Shown here piece after piece: positions 16,853 to 25,482 of a DNA stretch of 36,171 bases. Origin of the DNA: CAYREV01 sp964423345 (GTDB lineage Bacteria > Bacteroidota > Rhodothermia > Balneolales > Balneolaceae); the NCBI GenBank assembly GCA_964423345.1, contig CAYREV010000024.1:1-36171 (forward strand), read 5' to 3'. The notes under the pieces are model-generated. The model did not search any database. It was not told the DNA's origin and saw only the letters and a list, made by a program, of their open reading frames with translations. A program made the position numbers and the translations under genes. Positions within the stretch are counted from its first letter, which is position 1, and each line of letters begins with the position of its first letter.

Positions 16853-19768
16853 CTATTTGACCGCTTCGGGTTCCTGTCCCTCGGCATAAGCATCCAGGGG
16901 CACACAGCTGCACATCAGGTTGCGGTCGCCGTAGGCGTCGTCTACGCGGCTGACGGCCGGCCAGAACTTGTCAAAACGAATATAGTCAAGCGGGAAAACG
17001 GCCTTTTCGCGTGAATAGGGACGGTCCCATGCTTCATCCATAGCCACCCGCATGGAGTGCGGGGCGTGTTTGAGGACATTATTGCCGGCATCGGCCTGCT
17101 CCTCTTCGATCTCCCGGATCTCCTCCCGGATGGATATCATCGCCTCGCAGAAGCGGTCCAATTCCTCCTTCGACTCGCTTTCGGTCGGCTCCACCATGAT
17201 GGTGCCCGGCACCGGCCACGACATCGTGGGCGCATGAAAACCGTAATCCATCAATCGTTTGGCGACATCCGCCGCTTCCACGCCGGCCGACTGTTTGAAG
17301 GGGCGCAAGTCGACGATAAATTCGTGGGCCGTACGCCCGTTTTTCCCGGTATAGAGGATGGGATAATGCTCTTTCAGGCGGTCCTTCAGGTAGTTGGCAT
17401 TCAATATGGCCATCTGGGTGGCCCGCGTCAGTCCGTAGGCCCCCATCATCCGGATATAGGCGTAGGATATGGTCAGGATACTCGCACTCCCCCACGGGGC
17501 GGCCGATATGGCCGGTATGGCCTCCTCCCCACCGGTAGGCACCACGGCGTTACCCGGCAGGAAAGGCTTGAGCTTCTCGTTGACCCCTATAGGGCCCACG
17601 CCCGGGCCACCCCCGCCGTGCGGGATGCAGAACGTCTTGTGGAGGTTGAGGTGGCATACGTCGGCCCCGACCTCACCCGGGCTGGTAAGCCCCACCTGGG
17701 CATTCATGTTGGCCCCGTCCATGTAGACGAGCCCCCCGTTCTCGTGAATCACCTCGCATATCTCCTTGATATCCTGTTCGAAGACGCCGTGGGTGGAGGG
17801 GTAGGTGATCATCAGGGCCGCCAGTCGGTCCCTGTTCTTCTCCACCTTCTCCCGCAGGTCGTCGAGGTCGATATCGCCGTGATCGTCGCACTTGGTGACG
17901 ACCACCTTCATCCCGGCCATCACCGCACTGGCCGGATTGGTGCCGTGGGCCGAATCGGGAACGATGGTCACATTCCGGTGCTCCTCCCCCTTATGGCGAT
18001 GATAGGCGCGAATAGCCATCAGGCCCGCATACTCGCCCTGGGCGCCCGAGTTGGGCTGCAGGGATACGGCCGCATAGCCGGTGATTTCGGCCAGCTGACG
18101 CTCCAGCTCCTCGAAGAGCCGGTGATACCCCTTGGCCTGTTCCTGCGGGGCAAAGGGGTGGATCTGTGCGAATTCGGGCCAGCTGAGGGGAATCATCTCG
18201 GTAGTGGCGTTCAGCTTCATGGTGCAGGAGCCCAGCGAGATCATGGAGTGTACCAGTGAGAGGTCGCGGTTCTCCAGTTTCTTCAGGTAGCGCAGCATCT
18301 CGTGCTCGGAATGATACAAGTTGAAGACCGGGTGCTCCATATAGGAGCTTTCCCGCCTCAGCGCCCCGGGGTAGTCGACTTCGAGTCCGCGGCCGATCTC
18401 ATCCGTCGAGATCTCCCCCTCCCTTCCGGCGGCCTCGGCGAAAACATCCAGTACGCGCTTTACATCCGCCGGGTCCTTGACCTCGTCAAAAGAGAGGCCG
18501 ATGCGGGCGTCTTCGTAATAGCGGAAATTCATCTTCCGTTCCAGGGCCAGTTCCCGGATCCTCTCGCGGGTCTCCTCGTCGCCGGTCCCCACCGTAAGGG
18601 TATCAAAAAAGAGTTCGCTCTCCACTTCATAGCCCAGCTTTTCCAGTCCCCCGGCAGCCGCTTTGGCCAGGCCGTGGATGCGCTCGGCTATCCGCCGCAG
18701 GCCCTCCGGCCCGTGGTAGACGGCATACATGCCCGCGATGACGGCCAGCAGCACCTGGGCCGTGCAAATGTTGGAAGTGGCTCGCTCGCGCCGGATATGC
18801 TGTTCGCGCGTCTGCAGGGCCATGCGATAGGCCGGGTTGCCTTCCGCATCCTGGGTAACCCCGATGATGCGTCCCGGTATCTGCCGCTTGTACCCCTCGC
18901 CGGTGGCAAAATAGGCGGCGTGCGGACCTCCATACCCCATCGGCACCCCGAAACGCTGGGTCGACCCGACCACGGCGTCGGCCCCCATCTCTCCCGGGGA
19001 GGTCAGCAGGGTCAGGCTCAGCAGGTCGGCCGCCACCACCACCTGCACCCCGTTTTCGTGGGCGGCTTCGATCAGGCCGGTGTAGTCTTCCACCGATCCG
19101 TCGGTGCCCGGGTACTGCAGCAGGATCCCGAACAGCTCCTTGTCGGTCACATCCAGCTCCCGGTGGTCGCCCGTCGCCACCTTGATGCCCTGGGGTTGCG
19201 CGCGCCCTTCCACCACATCGATGGTCTGCGGGTGGCAGAGGTCCGACACAAAAAATTTCGAAGCCTCCTTGCGCTTCGATCCGCGAAGCGAGGAGTAAAA
19301 CATGCTCATCGCCTCGCCGGCGGCGGTCCCTTCATCCAGCAGCGATGCGTTGGCCAGCTCCATGCCGGTAAGGTCCGACACCATGGTCTGAAAATTGATC
19401 AGCGCCTCCAGGCGTCCCTGGGCGATCTCTGCCTGGTAGGGCGTATAGGCCGTATACCAGCCCGGATTTTCGAGGATGTTGCGCTTGATTACGGTGGGCG
19501 TCAGGGTATCGTAATACCCCATCCCTATATAGGACTGGAAGACTTCATTTTGGGAAGCCAGCTTTTTGAATTCGTCCAGGAAACGGTATTCGCTCATCGG
19601 TTCATCGAGATCCATCTCCTCCTCCAGCCGGATATCCGCCGGTATGGTTTCATCGATAAGCTGGTCGAGAGAGGAGGCGCCGACGGTGGAAAGCATCTCG
19701 CTGATTTGCTCCTCGTCGGAACCGATGTGGCGGTGCAGAAATCGCTCCTTGTCAAAATTAATGCTCAT
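16853..19768 (-). CDS. gcvP: Glycine dehydrogenase (decarboxylating), P-protein of the glycine cleavage system
   Basis: 971 residues, the single-chain form in which both halves are fused. It decarboxylates glycine and passes the aminomethyl group to lipoylated GcvH. The N-terminal half shows RHIGSDEEQISEML, GMGYYDT and NPGWYTAYTPYQAEIAQGRL. The C-terminal half carries the PLP lysine, Lys711, in LNLHKTFCIPHGGGGPGVGP. SLGSCTMKLNATTEM and FQ/H-rich active-site stretches are intact, so it should be active. No gcvT, gcvH or lpd is next to it. The start is an ATG at 19768. The upstream 342-base region is shared with the divergent Ig/LVIVD gene and holds the three-repeat array. Confidence 0.97.
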   Translation of the reverse strand: MSINFDKERFLHRHIGSDEEQISEMLSTVGASSLDQLIDETIPADIRLEEEMDLDEPMSEYRFLDEFKKLASQNEVFQSYIGMGYYDTLTPTVIKRNILENPGWYTAYTPYQAEIAQGRLEALINFQTMVSDLTGMELANASLLDEGTAAGEAMSMFYSSLRGSKRKEASKFFVSDLCHPQTIDVVEGRAQPQGIKVATGDHRELDVTDKELFGILLQYPGTDGSVEDYTGLIEAAHENGVQVVVAADLLSLTLLTSPGEMGADAVVGSTQRFGVPMGYGGPHAAYFATGEGYKRQIPGRIIGVTQDAEGNPAYRMALQTREQHIRRERATSNICTAQVLLAVIAGMYAVYHGPEGLRRIAERIHGLAKAAAGGLEKLGYEVESELFFDTLTVGTGDEETRERIRELALERKMNFRYYEDARIGLSFDEVKDPADVKRVLDVFAEAAGREGEISTDEIGRGLEVDYPGALRRESSYMEHPVFNLYHSEHEMLRYLKKLENRDLSLVHSMISLGSCTMKLNATTEMIPLSWPEFAQIHPFAPQEQAKGYHRLFEELERQLAEITGYAAVSLQPNSGAQGEYAGLMAIRAYHRHKGEEHRNVTIVPDSAHGTNPASAVMAGMKVVVTKCDDHGDIDLDDLREKVEKNRDRLAALMITYPSTHGVFEQDIKEICEVIHENGGLVYMDGANMNAQVGLTSPGEVGADVCHLNLHKTFCIPHGGGGPGVGPIGVNEKLKPFLPGNAVVPTGGEEAIPAISAAPWGSASILTISYAYIRMMGAYGLTRATQMAILNANYLKDRLKEHYPILYTGKNGRTAHEFIVDLRPFKQSAGVEAADVAKRLMDYGFHAPTMSWPVPGTIMVEPTESESKEELDRFCEAMISIREEIREIEEEQADAGNNVLKHAPHSMRVAMDEAWDRPYSREKAVFPLDYIRFDKFWPAVSRVDDAYGDRNLMCSCVPLDAYAEGQEPEAVK

Positions 19769-20110
19769 GAAAAGAAGTATTAAGAACTTGAAATTTTAGA
19801 TTGAATACCCGTAACCAAGGTTATGAGTTGTGGGATAAGCCAAAAAAATCCCACTCATTCTTGAGTCTGCTAAAGGTACAAAATTGAACAGGTATTTTCA
19901 CAAGGGCAGTGGACCTTTTTTCTTGAAACTATACAGTTGCAATCTATTGAAACTAATCGGTTACAATTTATTGAAACCAAACCGTTACAATAAATGCAAT
20001 TCATAAAATCGGCCGAAGAAATTTCGAATTACTAATTTTTCCGCTTATAATAATCGCTTCCGAAAAATTGGAAGGACCCATACATCATCTAAACATACCC
20101 CGGTAGGCCC
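19769..20110. promoter_or_regulatory. Divergent promoter region between gcvP and the Ig/LVIVD cluster
   Basis: 342 bases without a gene. The centre holds three phased palindromic repeats (19923-19994). TATAAT at 20046-20051, with a weak TTTCGA 18 bases upstream (20022-20027), is a candidate promoter for the gene at 20111. The sequence is AT-rich compared with its surroundings. I see no riboswitch that I can support. Confidence 0.5.
19923..19994. repeat. Three exact-period 24-base repeats, each a TTGAAAC-N6-GTTrCAA palindrome (operator-like array)
   Basis: Units start at 19923, 19947 and 19971. Each begins TTGAAAC, has six variable bases, then GTTGCAA (unit 1) or GTTACAA (units 2 and 3), then a four-base AT-rich spacer. 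The half-sites are near-perfect inverted repeats while the centres differ (TATACA, TAATCG, CAAACC). Conserved arms with free centres are what a dimeric regulator's binding site looks like. The period of 24 is a little over two helical turns. The array ends about 120 bases before the Ig/LVIVD start and lies about 155 bases upstream of gcvP. The binding protein is unknown. Confidence 0.75.
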
Positions 20111-22108
20111 ATGGATATTAAAAGTGTCGGACTCATAGCTCTTTGCACCATCCTCTTTTCAGTGAACATCTCCCAATCGACGGCGCAGGACCGCCGGCAG
20201 GAACTCCGTATCCAAATTGAACCTGAGCAGGCCGAGCTTAAGGTGGGGCAGGAGCTGCAGCTTCAGGCTACCGTCATAGACAGTGCCGGCACCGTGCTGC
20301 CCGACAGCGTCATATTCTATTCGAGGGACGGCAAATCCGTGTCGGCCTCCTCCAAGGGAGTTCTGAAAGCCCACCGGCCCGGCAAAGCAGAGATCATTGC
20401 ATACAAACCGCCTCAGAATGGAAACGGCCGATTGGCCAAGCGTTTTGAAATCAGGGTTCCCTATCCGCCGCTCGATAACATATCCTTTGTAGGCGTTCCG
20501 GAAAAGATATATGCCGGCACCTCTTTTCCGCTGGAGATGACTATAACGGATGTTAGCGGTTACCAACGAGAGGACCTTGAAGTTGAAAACATAGAAAGCT
20601 CCGATCCCTCGGTAGCCGAAATAACACCTCTCAACAAGGTAAAGGCCAAAAAAACGGGCTCCTTCAGCATTACGGCAACCTATAAAAACCTTAAGCAGAC
20701 TTTGACCGCCAGGGTGGTCGAAAATCCGGTCGTCTCTCTTCGGCTGGAGGCCGACCGCATCAGGGCACGCACCGGTGATGTCATCCATTTCAAGGCTATG
20801 CCCAAAGACGACCAGGGCCATACCGTCGAAAACATACCCGTAACCTATACCTTTACGGCCACCGATGTGGAAGGCACCGGTGTCGGAGCCTCGGCACTGA
20901 TCAAATACGACGGCCGCTTTGTCGCCAACCGGCCGGGCACCTACACCATACTCGCAAAGGTTGGAAACAGGGTAGACGAACAGTCCGTGGTTATCTCCCC
21001 GCGTAATGTGCAACGAAACATTGAAGTGGTCGGCCACGGCAGGGTCAGCGATGTGAATACCTCCGACCTCTGGGTTTGGGAGGGGGTTGACGGACGGGAT
21101 TATGCCGCGACCGGCACCTGGGGCGCCAACGGCGAAGCCTATTTCTGGGACGTCACCGATCCGGCCGACATGCAGATCATCGATACCGTAACCGTCGACG
21201 CCCGAACGGTCAACGACGTAAAGGTGTCGGAAGACGGCCGCATTGCCGTCATCACCCGCGAAGGGGCTTCCGACCGCAAGAACGGGCTGGTTATCCTGGA
21301 CGTCACCGACCCGGCCAATGTAGAGATACTCTCCCGTTTCGATGAAGGACTCACCGGCGGTGTACACAACGTATTTGTATATCAGGATCATATTTATGCC
21401 GTCAACAACGGCCGGCGATATGACATCATCAATATTGAAGACCCCGCGAACCCCTATCGCGTCAGCCGCTTTGAACTCGACACCCCCGGCCACTCCGTAC
21501 ATGATGTTTGGGTGGAAGAGGGTATCGCCTACTCCTCCAACTGGGATGACGGCGTGGTGGCCGTAGATGTGGGAAGCGACCCAAAAGGCGAGCTGGGCAG
21601 CGCAGGGGGATCGCCCCGCAACCCCAAAAAACTGGGCAGTTTCACCTATCCCAGCGGATGGAACCACGCCGCCTTCCCTTTCAAGAGCCGGTCTACCGGC
21701 GACTTCTACATCATTGCGGGCGACGAGGCTTTCCCGGGCGGCCAGCCGGCCGGATGGATTCATTTTTTCAAGCTTGACGACTGGAACAACAGTGAAGAAG
21801 TAGCCCGTTACGAGGTGCCCGAAGCGGGTACGCACAACATGTGGGTGAAAGACGACGTTCTCTATATCGCCTACTACCAGGGTGGGTTGAGAGTCGTAGA
21901 CATATCCGGCGAACTGCTGGGCAACCTCTACGAACAGGGACGGGAAATCGCCCGCTTCCTGCCCCGCGATCCGGAAGGTTTTGAAGCGAACTCCCCCCTG
22001 GCCTGGGGACCCCAACCCTACAAGGGATATATATTCATCTCGGATATGAATTCGGGATTGTGGGCGTTAAAACTGCAAAACGAATCCAATGTTCAGCAAT
22101 CAAATTGA
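20111..22108 (+). CDS. Secreted protein with three Ig-like (BIG2-type) domains and an LVIVD-repeat propeller (copy 1)
   Basis: 665 residues. A signal peptide covers 1-26 (cut after STAQ). Three Ig-like repeats follow at about 30-116, 120-203 and 207-297. Each has the pattern polar strand, KVG/YAGT/RTGD turn, then G(R/V/S)FxxxxPGxYxI-type ending. From about 305 to the end is an LVIVD-type repeat region with blade endings LVILDVTDP, YDIINIEDP, VVAVDVG and LRVVDISGE. Several blades start with a His in the same place (VHNVFV His419, VHDVWV His464, WNHAAF His519, THNMWV His575). There is no enzymatic motif and no C-terminal type IX sorting domain. The protein is probably periplasmic or surface-exposed. 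Function unknown. It is first of two tandem paralogues. Confidence 0.85.
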   Translation: MDIKSVGLIALCTILFSVNISQSTAQDRRQELRIQIEPEQAELKVGQELQLQATVIDSAGTVLPDSVIFYSRDGKSVSASSKGVLKAHRPGKAEIIAYKPPQNGNGRLAKRFEIRVPYPPLDNISFVGVPEKIYAGTSFPLEMTITDVSGYQREDLEVENIESSDPSVAEITPLNKVKAKKTGSFSITATYKNLKQTLTARVVENPVVSLRLEADRIRARTGDVIHFKAMPKDDQGHTVENIPVTYTFTATDVEGTGVGASALIKYDGRFVANRPGTYTILAKVGNRVDEQSVVISPRNVQRNIEVVGHGRVSDVNTSDLWVWEGVDGRDYAATGTWGANGEAYFWDVTDPADMQIIDTVTVDARTVNDVKVSEDGRIAVITREGASDRKNGLVILDVTDPANVEILSRFDEGLTGGVHNVFVYQDHIYAVNNGRRYDIINIEDPANPYRVSRFELDTPGHSVHDVWVEEGIAYSSNWDDGVVAVDVGSDPKGELGSAGGSPRNPKKLGSFTYPSGWNHAAFPFKSRSTGDFYIIAGDEAFPGGQPAGWIHFFKLDDWNNSEEVARYEVPEAGTHNMWVKDDVLYIAYYQGGLRVVDISGELLGNLYEQGREIARFLPRDPEGFEANSPLAWGPQPYKGYIFISDMNSGLWALKLQNESNVQQSN

Positions 22109-22130
22109 ATCCTTTTAACCATTTCACAAA

Positions 22131-22194
22131 GGTGCCGGGCAAGCTTCGCCGGGGGCGGCCAATTGCAAGCCGGCGGCGGAGACTTTAAGGCACC
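22131..22194 (+). other. Nested hairpin between the two tandem Ig/LVIVD genes
   Basis: GGTGCC at 22131-22136 pairs with GGCACC at 22189-22194. Inside it CTTCGCCG (22144-22151) pairs with CGGCGGAG (22174-22181) with one G-T wobble. No U-run follows, so it is not a simple terminator. It could stabilise or partly attenuate the transcript so that the two paralogues are made in different amounts. Confidence 0.5.
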
Positions 22195-22232
22195 CATGCC
22201 AGTGAATCAGTCAATAATAAAGAGAAATAACG

Positions 22233-24254
22233 ATGAAACGATTAACAACTTCCATATCTGCCCTGCTGCTAATTCTTATCCTTCAACAACCGGCGTTCAG
22301 CCAGGAGACCGAACAGGAAAAACATATTGTTGTCGAACCTTCTCCCCTCGAGCTGAAGGTTGACCAGGAGCTCCCGCTTTCCGTCAAAGTGGTCGATGCC
22401 GAGGGCAAGGTGACCGGCGACAGTGTTTTCTTCTATTCGCGGGCCCGCCGTTCCCTCGCCCTCGATTCCGGGAAAGATGGATATAAGGTAAAAGCGCTCC
22501 AGCCCGGCACCTTTGAATTGGTGGCCCTGACCTACGGCCCCCGGGAAGATCGAATCACCAGAGTGGTGAAGGTCCAGGTAGCCTATCCCCCGCTCAAGGA
22601 GATCACATTCCTCGACAAGCCGCAAACGATTTACGCCAACACCACCCTTCCCCTCTCCTACAAAGTAACCGACGAAAAAGGTTTTGAACGGCCTGATGTT
22701 GAAGTAAACATCAGCAGTTCCCGGCCCGAGGTGGCAGAACTCACCCCTTTCGGAAAAATCAAGGCCCATAAGCCCGGTTCCTTTACCATTACGGCTACGG
22801 CCGAAGATATTTCGGCAAGCTGGAAAGCGAAGGTGCAGAAGAACCCCGTAGCGAAGCTGAAGCTCAACGCATCCGCCCGTGAAGTGCGTACCGGCGATGT
22901 GGTGAAGTTCAGCGCCAGGCCGTTGACGGCCGCGGGCCGTAGAGTGGAAGACGCCCCCGTCACCTACTCCTTTATCTCCGACACCGACGACGACCGCGGC
23001 GAGGGCGCCGCAGCCCAGGTGGAACAGGACGGCCGTTTTGTAGCCAACAGCCCGGGCCTATACACCCTCATCGCCAAATCGGGCACGGCGGTCGCCGAAC
23101 AGACTATCAGGGTCAACAATCGTAACGTGCAGAAAGACCTCAGGGTGGTAGGCCACGGACTGGTAAGCGACGTGCACACCTCCGACCTGTGGGTATGGGA
23201 AGGGGTCGACGGCCGCGACTATGCCGTCACCGGCACCTGGGGCGCCAACGGCGAAGCCTATTTCTGGGACGTGACCGACCCCTCCAACCTCACCATCATC
23301 GATACGGTGTCCGTCGACGCCCGAACGGTCAACGACGTCAAAGTGTCGGAAGACGGACGCACCGCCGTCATCACCCGGGAGGGGGCCTCCGACCGCAAGA
23401 ACGGTATTGTGATCCTCGACGTGACCGACCCCTCCAGGGTGGAAATCATCTCCGAATACACCAAGGGGCTGACGGGCGGGGTACACAACACCTTTATCTA
23501 CAAAAACCATGTTTTTGCCGTCAACAACGGCCGCCGGTATGATATTATCGATATCAGCGATCCCAAAAACCCCAGGACCGTCAGCCGCTTTGAACTGGAT
23601 ACTCCCGGCCATTCCATCCACGACGTGTGGGTGGAAGACGGACTCGCCTACTCCTCCAACTGGGACGACGGCGTGGTGGTGGTCGACGTGGGCAGCACGC
23701 CCCGGGCCGAATCACCCGAAAAGCATAACGTAGGGGTAGGCTCGCTGGAAAATCCCGTCAAGCTGGGCAGCTACTCCTATCCCAGCGGGTGGAACCACGC
23801 CGCTTTCCCCTTCAAGAGCCGGTCTACCGGCGACTTCTACGTCATTGCCGGCGATGAAGCTTTTCCGAACGGCATCAATATAGATAACAAACCAACCGTT
23901 CCGGCCGGATACATGCACTTTATCAAGTTTGAAGACGGCTGGGACAACCCTAAAGAGGTGGCCCGCTACCAGGTGCCCGAAGCGGGTACCCACAACATGT
24001 GGGTCAAGGGCGACACCCTCTATGTGAGCTACTACAACGCCGGGCTCCGCGTCGTCGATATCTCCGGCGAGCTGATGGGCAACCTCTATAACCAGGGGCG
24101 TGAGATCGCCAGGCATATCCCCACCCATCACGAGGGACGCATACCCAACGCCCCGATGGCTTGGGGCCCCCAGCCCTACAAGGGATATATATTTATGTCT
24201 GACTGGAACTCGGGCCTGTGGGTGTACAAGCTGGAAGAGGAGGGCAAAAATTAA
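22233..24254 (+). CDS. Secreted protein with three Ig-like domains and an LVIVD-repeat propeller (copy 2)
   Basis: 673 residues, paralogue of the preceding gene with the same order of parts: signal peptide (ends near PAFSQ), three Ig-like domains to about residue 295, then the LVIVD region. The propeller halves are much more alike than the Ig-like halves. For instance both carry TGTWGANGEAYFWDVTDP and the NGRRYDII segment. A short insert, NGINIDNKPTVP, follows GDEAF and is absent from copy 1. The blade His residues are conserved (VHNTF, IHDVWV, NHAAF, THNMWV). Copy 1 ends 124 bases upstream; the YVTN-type propeller gene starts 46 bases downstream. This suggests one transcription unit. Function unknown. 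Confidence 0.85.
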   Translation: MKRLTTSISALLLILILQQPAFSQETEQEKHIVVEPSPLELKVDQELPLSVKVVDAEGKVTGDSVFFYSRARRSLALDSGKDGYKVKALQPGTFELVALTYGPREDRITRVVKVQVAYPPLKEITFLDKPQTIYANTTLPLSYKVTDEKGFERPDVEVNISSSRPEVAELTPFGKIKAHKPGSFTITATAEDISASWKAKVQKNPVAKLKLNASAREVRTGDVVKFSARPLTAAGRRVEDAPVTYSFISDTDDDRGEGAAAQVEQDGRFVANSPGLYTLIAKSGTAVAEQTIRVNNRNVQKDLRVVGHGLVSDVHTSDLWVWEGVDGRDYAVTGTWGANGEAYFWDVTDPSNLTIIDTVSVDARTVNDVKVSEDGRTAVITREGASDRKNGIVILDVTDPSRVEIISEYTKGLTGGVHNTFIYKNHVFAVNNGRRYDIIDISDPKNPRTVSRFELDTPGHSIHDVWVEDGLAYSSNWDDGVVVVDVGSTPRAESPEKHNVGVGSLENPVKLGSYSYPSGWNHAAFPFKSRSTGDFYVIAGDEAFPNGINIDNKPTVPAGYMHFIKFEDGWDNPKEVARYQVPEAGTHNMWVKGDTLYVSYYNAGLRVVDISGELMGNLYNQGREIARHIPTHHEGRIPNAPMAWGPQPYKGYIFMSDWNSGLWVYKLEEEGKN

Positions 24255-24300
24255 GCCCGGGAGTTCAGAATAGCATTAACTTAACAGATACCTAAAGGTT

Positions 24301-25365
24301 ATGAACTACTTAAAACTCTTATTTATCGCACTTCTTCTGAGTGGGGCCTGCGGGATTTCCCCCCTTTCGGCCCAGGACTACTACCTCTATGTAGCCGCCG
24401 AATCGGAAGACAGGGTTTACCTCATAAAATACGACGCCGAACGGCAGGAAGCCGCCATTGCGGACAGTAAGTCCGTCGGCCAGTGGCCTACCGAAATTGA
24501 GGGGCCGCACGGCCTCAATATCGGCCTTGAAGGAAAATACTGGTACCTTTCCATTGCCCACGGCAATCCATACGGCTGGCTCTACAAGTTTAAGACGGGC
24601 AGCAACGAATTCGTGGACCGGACCGAGCTGGGTATGTTCCCGGCCAGCATGGAGATATCCACATTAACCGGCTTGCTCTATGTGGTGAATTTCAACCTCC
24701 ATGGAGATCCGGAACCCAGTACGGTGTCGGTGGTCGACCCGGAGACGATGGAAGTAGTCACCGACATTCCGACCGGTATCATGCCGCACGGATCCCGCAT
24801 TACGGACGACGGCCGCTATCAATATCATGTCTCCATGATGACCGACGAGCTGGTCCAAATTGACGCCCCCGCCCTGAAGGTTTCCAAACGCTTTAAGCTG
24901 GTCGAGGGCAGCGAAAAGGGGAAACCGGTATGCAAACCCACCTGGGCCGACCCCCACCCCTCGAAGAAACGGGTGTATGTGGCCTGCAACGGTTCCGACA
25001 AGATTCTCGAAGTTGACACCCAGGAGTGGACAGTCAGCCGGGTGTTCGAGGCCGGCAAGGCCCCCTACAACCTCGAGGTGAGCCCCGACGGACGCTACCT
25101 GGTGGCCAGCTACAAGGGCGAGGGAGCCACCGGCGTCTGGGATCTGGAGTCCGGCCGGGAGGCCGCCAGCATCCCGAACAGCCGCAAGGTCACCCACGGA
25201 GTCACCATCTCACCCGACAGCAAGGTGGCATTCATATCGGTTGAGGGGATAGGCGGCGAGCCCGGATCGGTCGATATCATCGACCTCGAATCCCTCTCGC
25301 GAACCGATGTGGTGGAGGTGGGCAAACAGGCCGGAGGCATCATCTTCTGGAAAATGGATTCATAA
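24301..25365 (+). CDS. Secreted YVTN/YncE-like beta-propeller protein
   Basis: 354 residues. The signal peptide ends near PLSAQ at residue 25; the Cys at 17 does not sit in a good lipobox. Propeller blades are marked by repeated strand patterns such as STVSVVDPETMEVVTDIPTG, DKILEVDTQEWTVSRVF and GSVDIIDLESLSRTDVV, with SPDGRYLVAS and SPDSKVAFIS between them. Five His-Gly pairs occur (His70, 87, 134, 163 and 299), three of them at blade starts (GPHGLN, MPHGSR, THGVTIS). The protein resembles surface or periplasmic YncE-type propellers, with no catalytic motif. It sits 46 bases behind the second Ig/LVIVD gene and probably belongs to the same unit. Confidence 0.8.
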   Translation: MNYLKLLFIALLLSGACGISPLSAQDYYLYVAAESEDRVYLIKYDAERQEAAIADSKSVGQWPTEIEGPHGLNIGLEGKYWYLSIAHGNPYGWLYKFKTGSNEFVDRTELGMFPASMEISTLTGLLYVVNFNLHGDPEPSTVSVVDPETMEVVTDIPTGIMPHGSRITDDGRYQYHVSMMTDELVQIDAPALKVSKRFKLVEGSEKGKPVCKPTWADPHPSKKRVYVACNGSDKILEVDTQEWTVSRVFEAGKAPYNLEVSPDGRYLVASYKGEGATGVWDLESGREAASIPNSRKVTHGVTISPDSKVAFISVEGIGGEPGSVDIIDLESLSRTDVVEVGKQAGGIIFWKMDS

Positions 25366-25482
25366 AGCTTATGTCAGCCCCGGGCCGGCTGACCTTTTCC
25401 CGGTATTCCCTGCAGCCAATTCCCGTTTTGAATTATTCATTCAATTCTTGAAATTAGGGCTAATTTAATTTTAGACGCCTTC

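Noticed and set aside
17057..19783. Two long plus-strand frames opposite gcvP
   Set aside because: GC-rich antisense shadows of gcvP; His- and Gly-rich sequence without motifs.
19923..19994. CRISPR array
   Set aside because: Only three 24-base units with no spacers of proper length and no cas genes; each unit is an internal palindrome, which fits an operator better.
19769..20110. Glycine riboswitch ahead of gcvP
   Set aside because: The region is AT-rich, dominated by the three palindromic repeats, and I could not find the conserved glycine-aptamer core.
20159..22015. 618-codon minus-strand frame opposite Ig/LVIVD copy 1
   Set aside because: Shadow of a repetitive GC-rich gene; a similar shadow appears at places opposite copy 2, as expected from shared sequence.
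24301..24375. Lipoprotein signal in the YVTN propeller protein
   Set aside because: Cys17 is preceded by Ser-Gly-Ala without a Leu at position -3, while an ordinary signal-peptidase site follows at residue 24-25.
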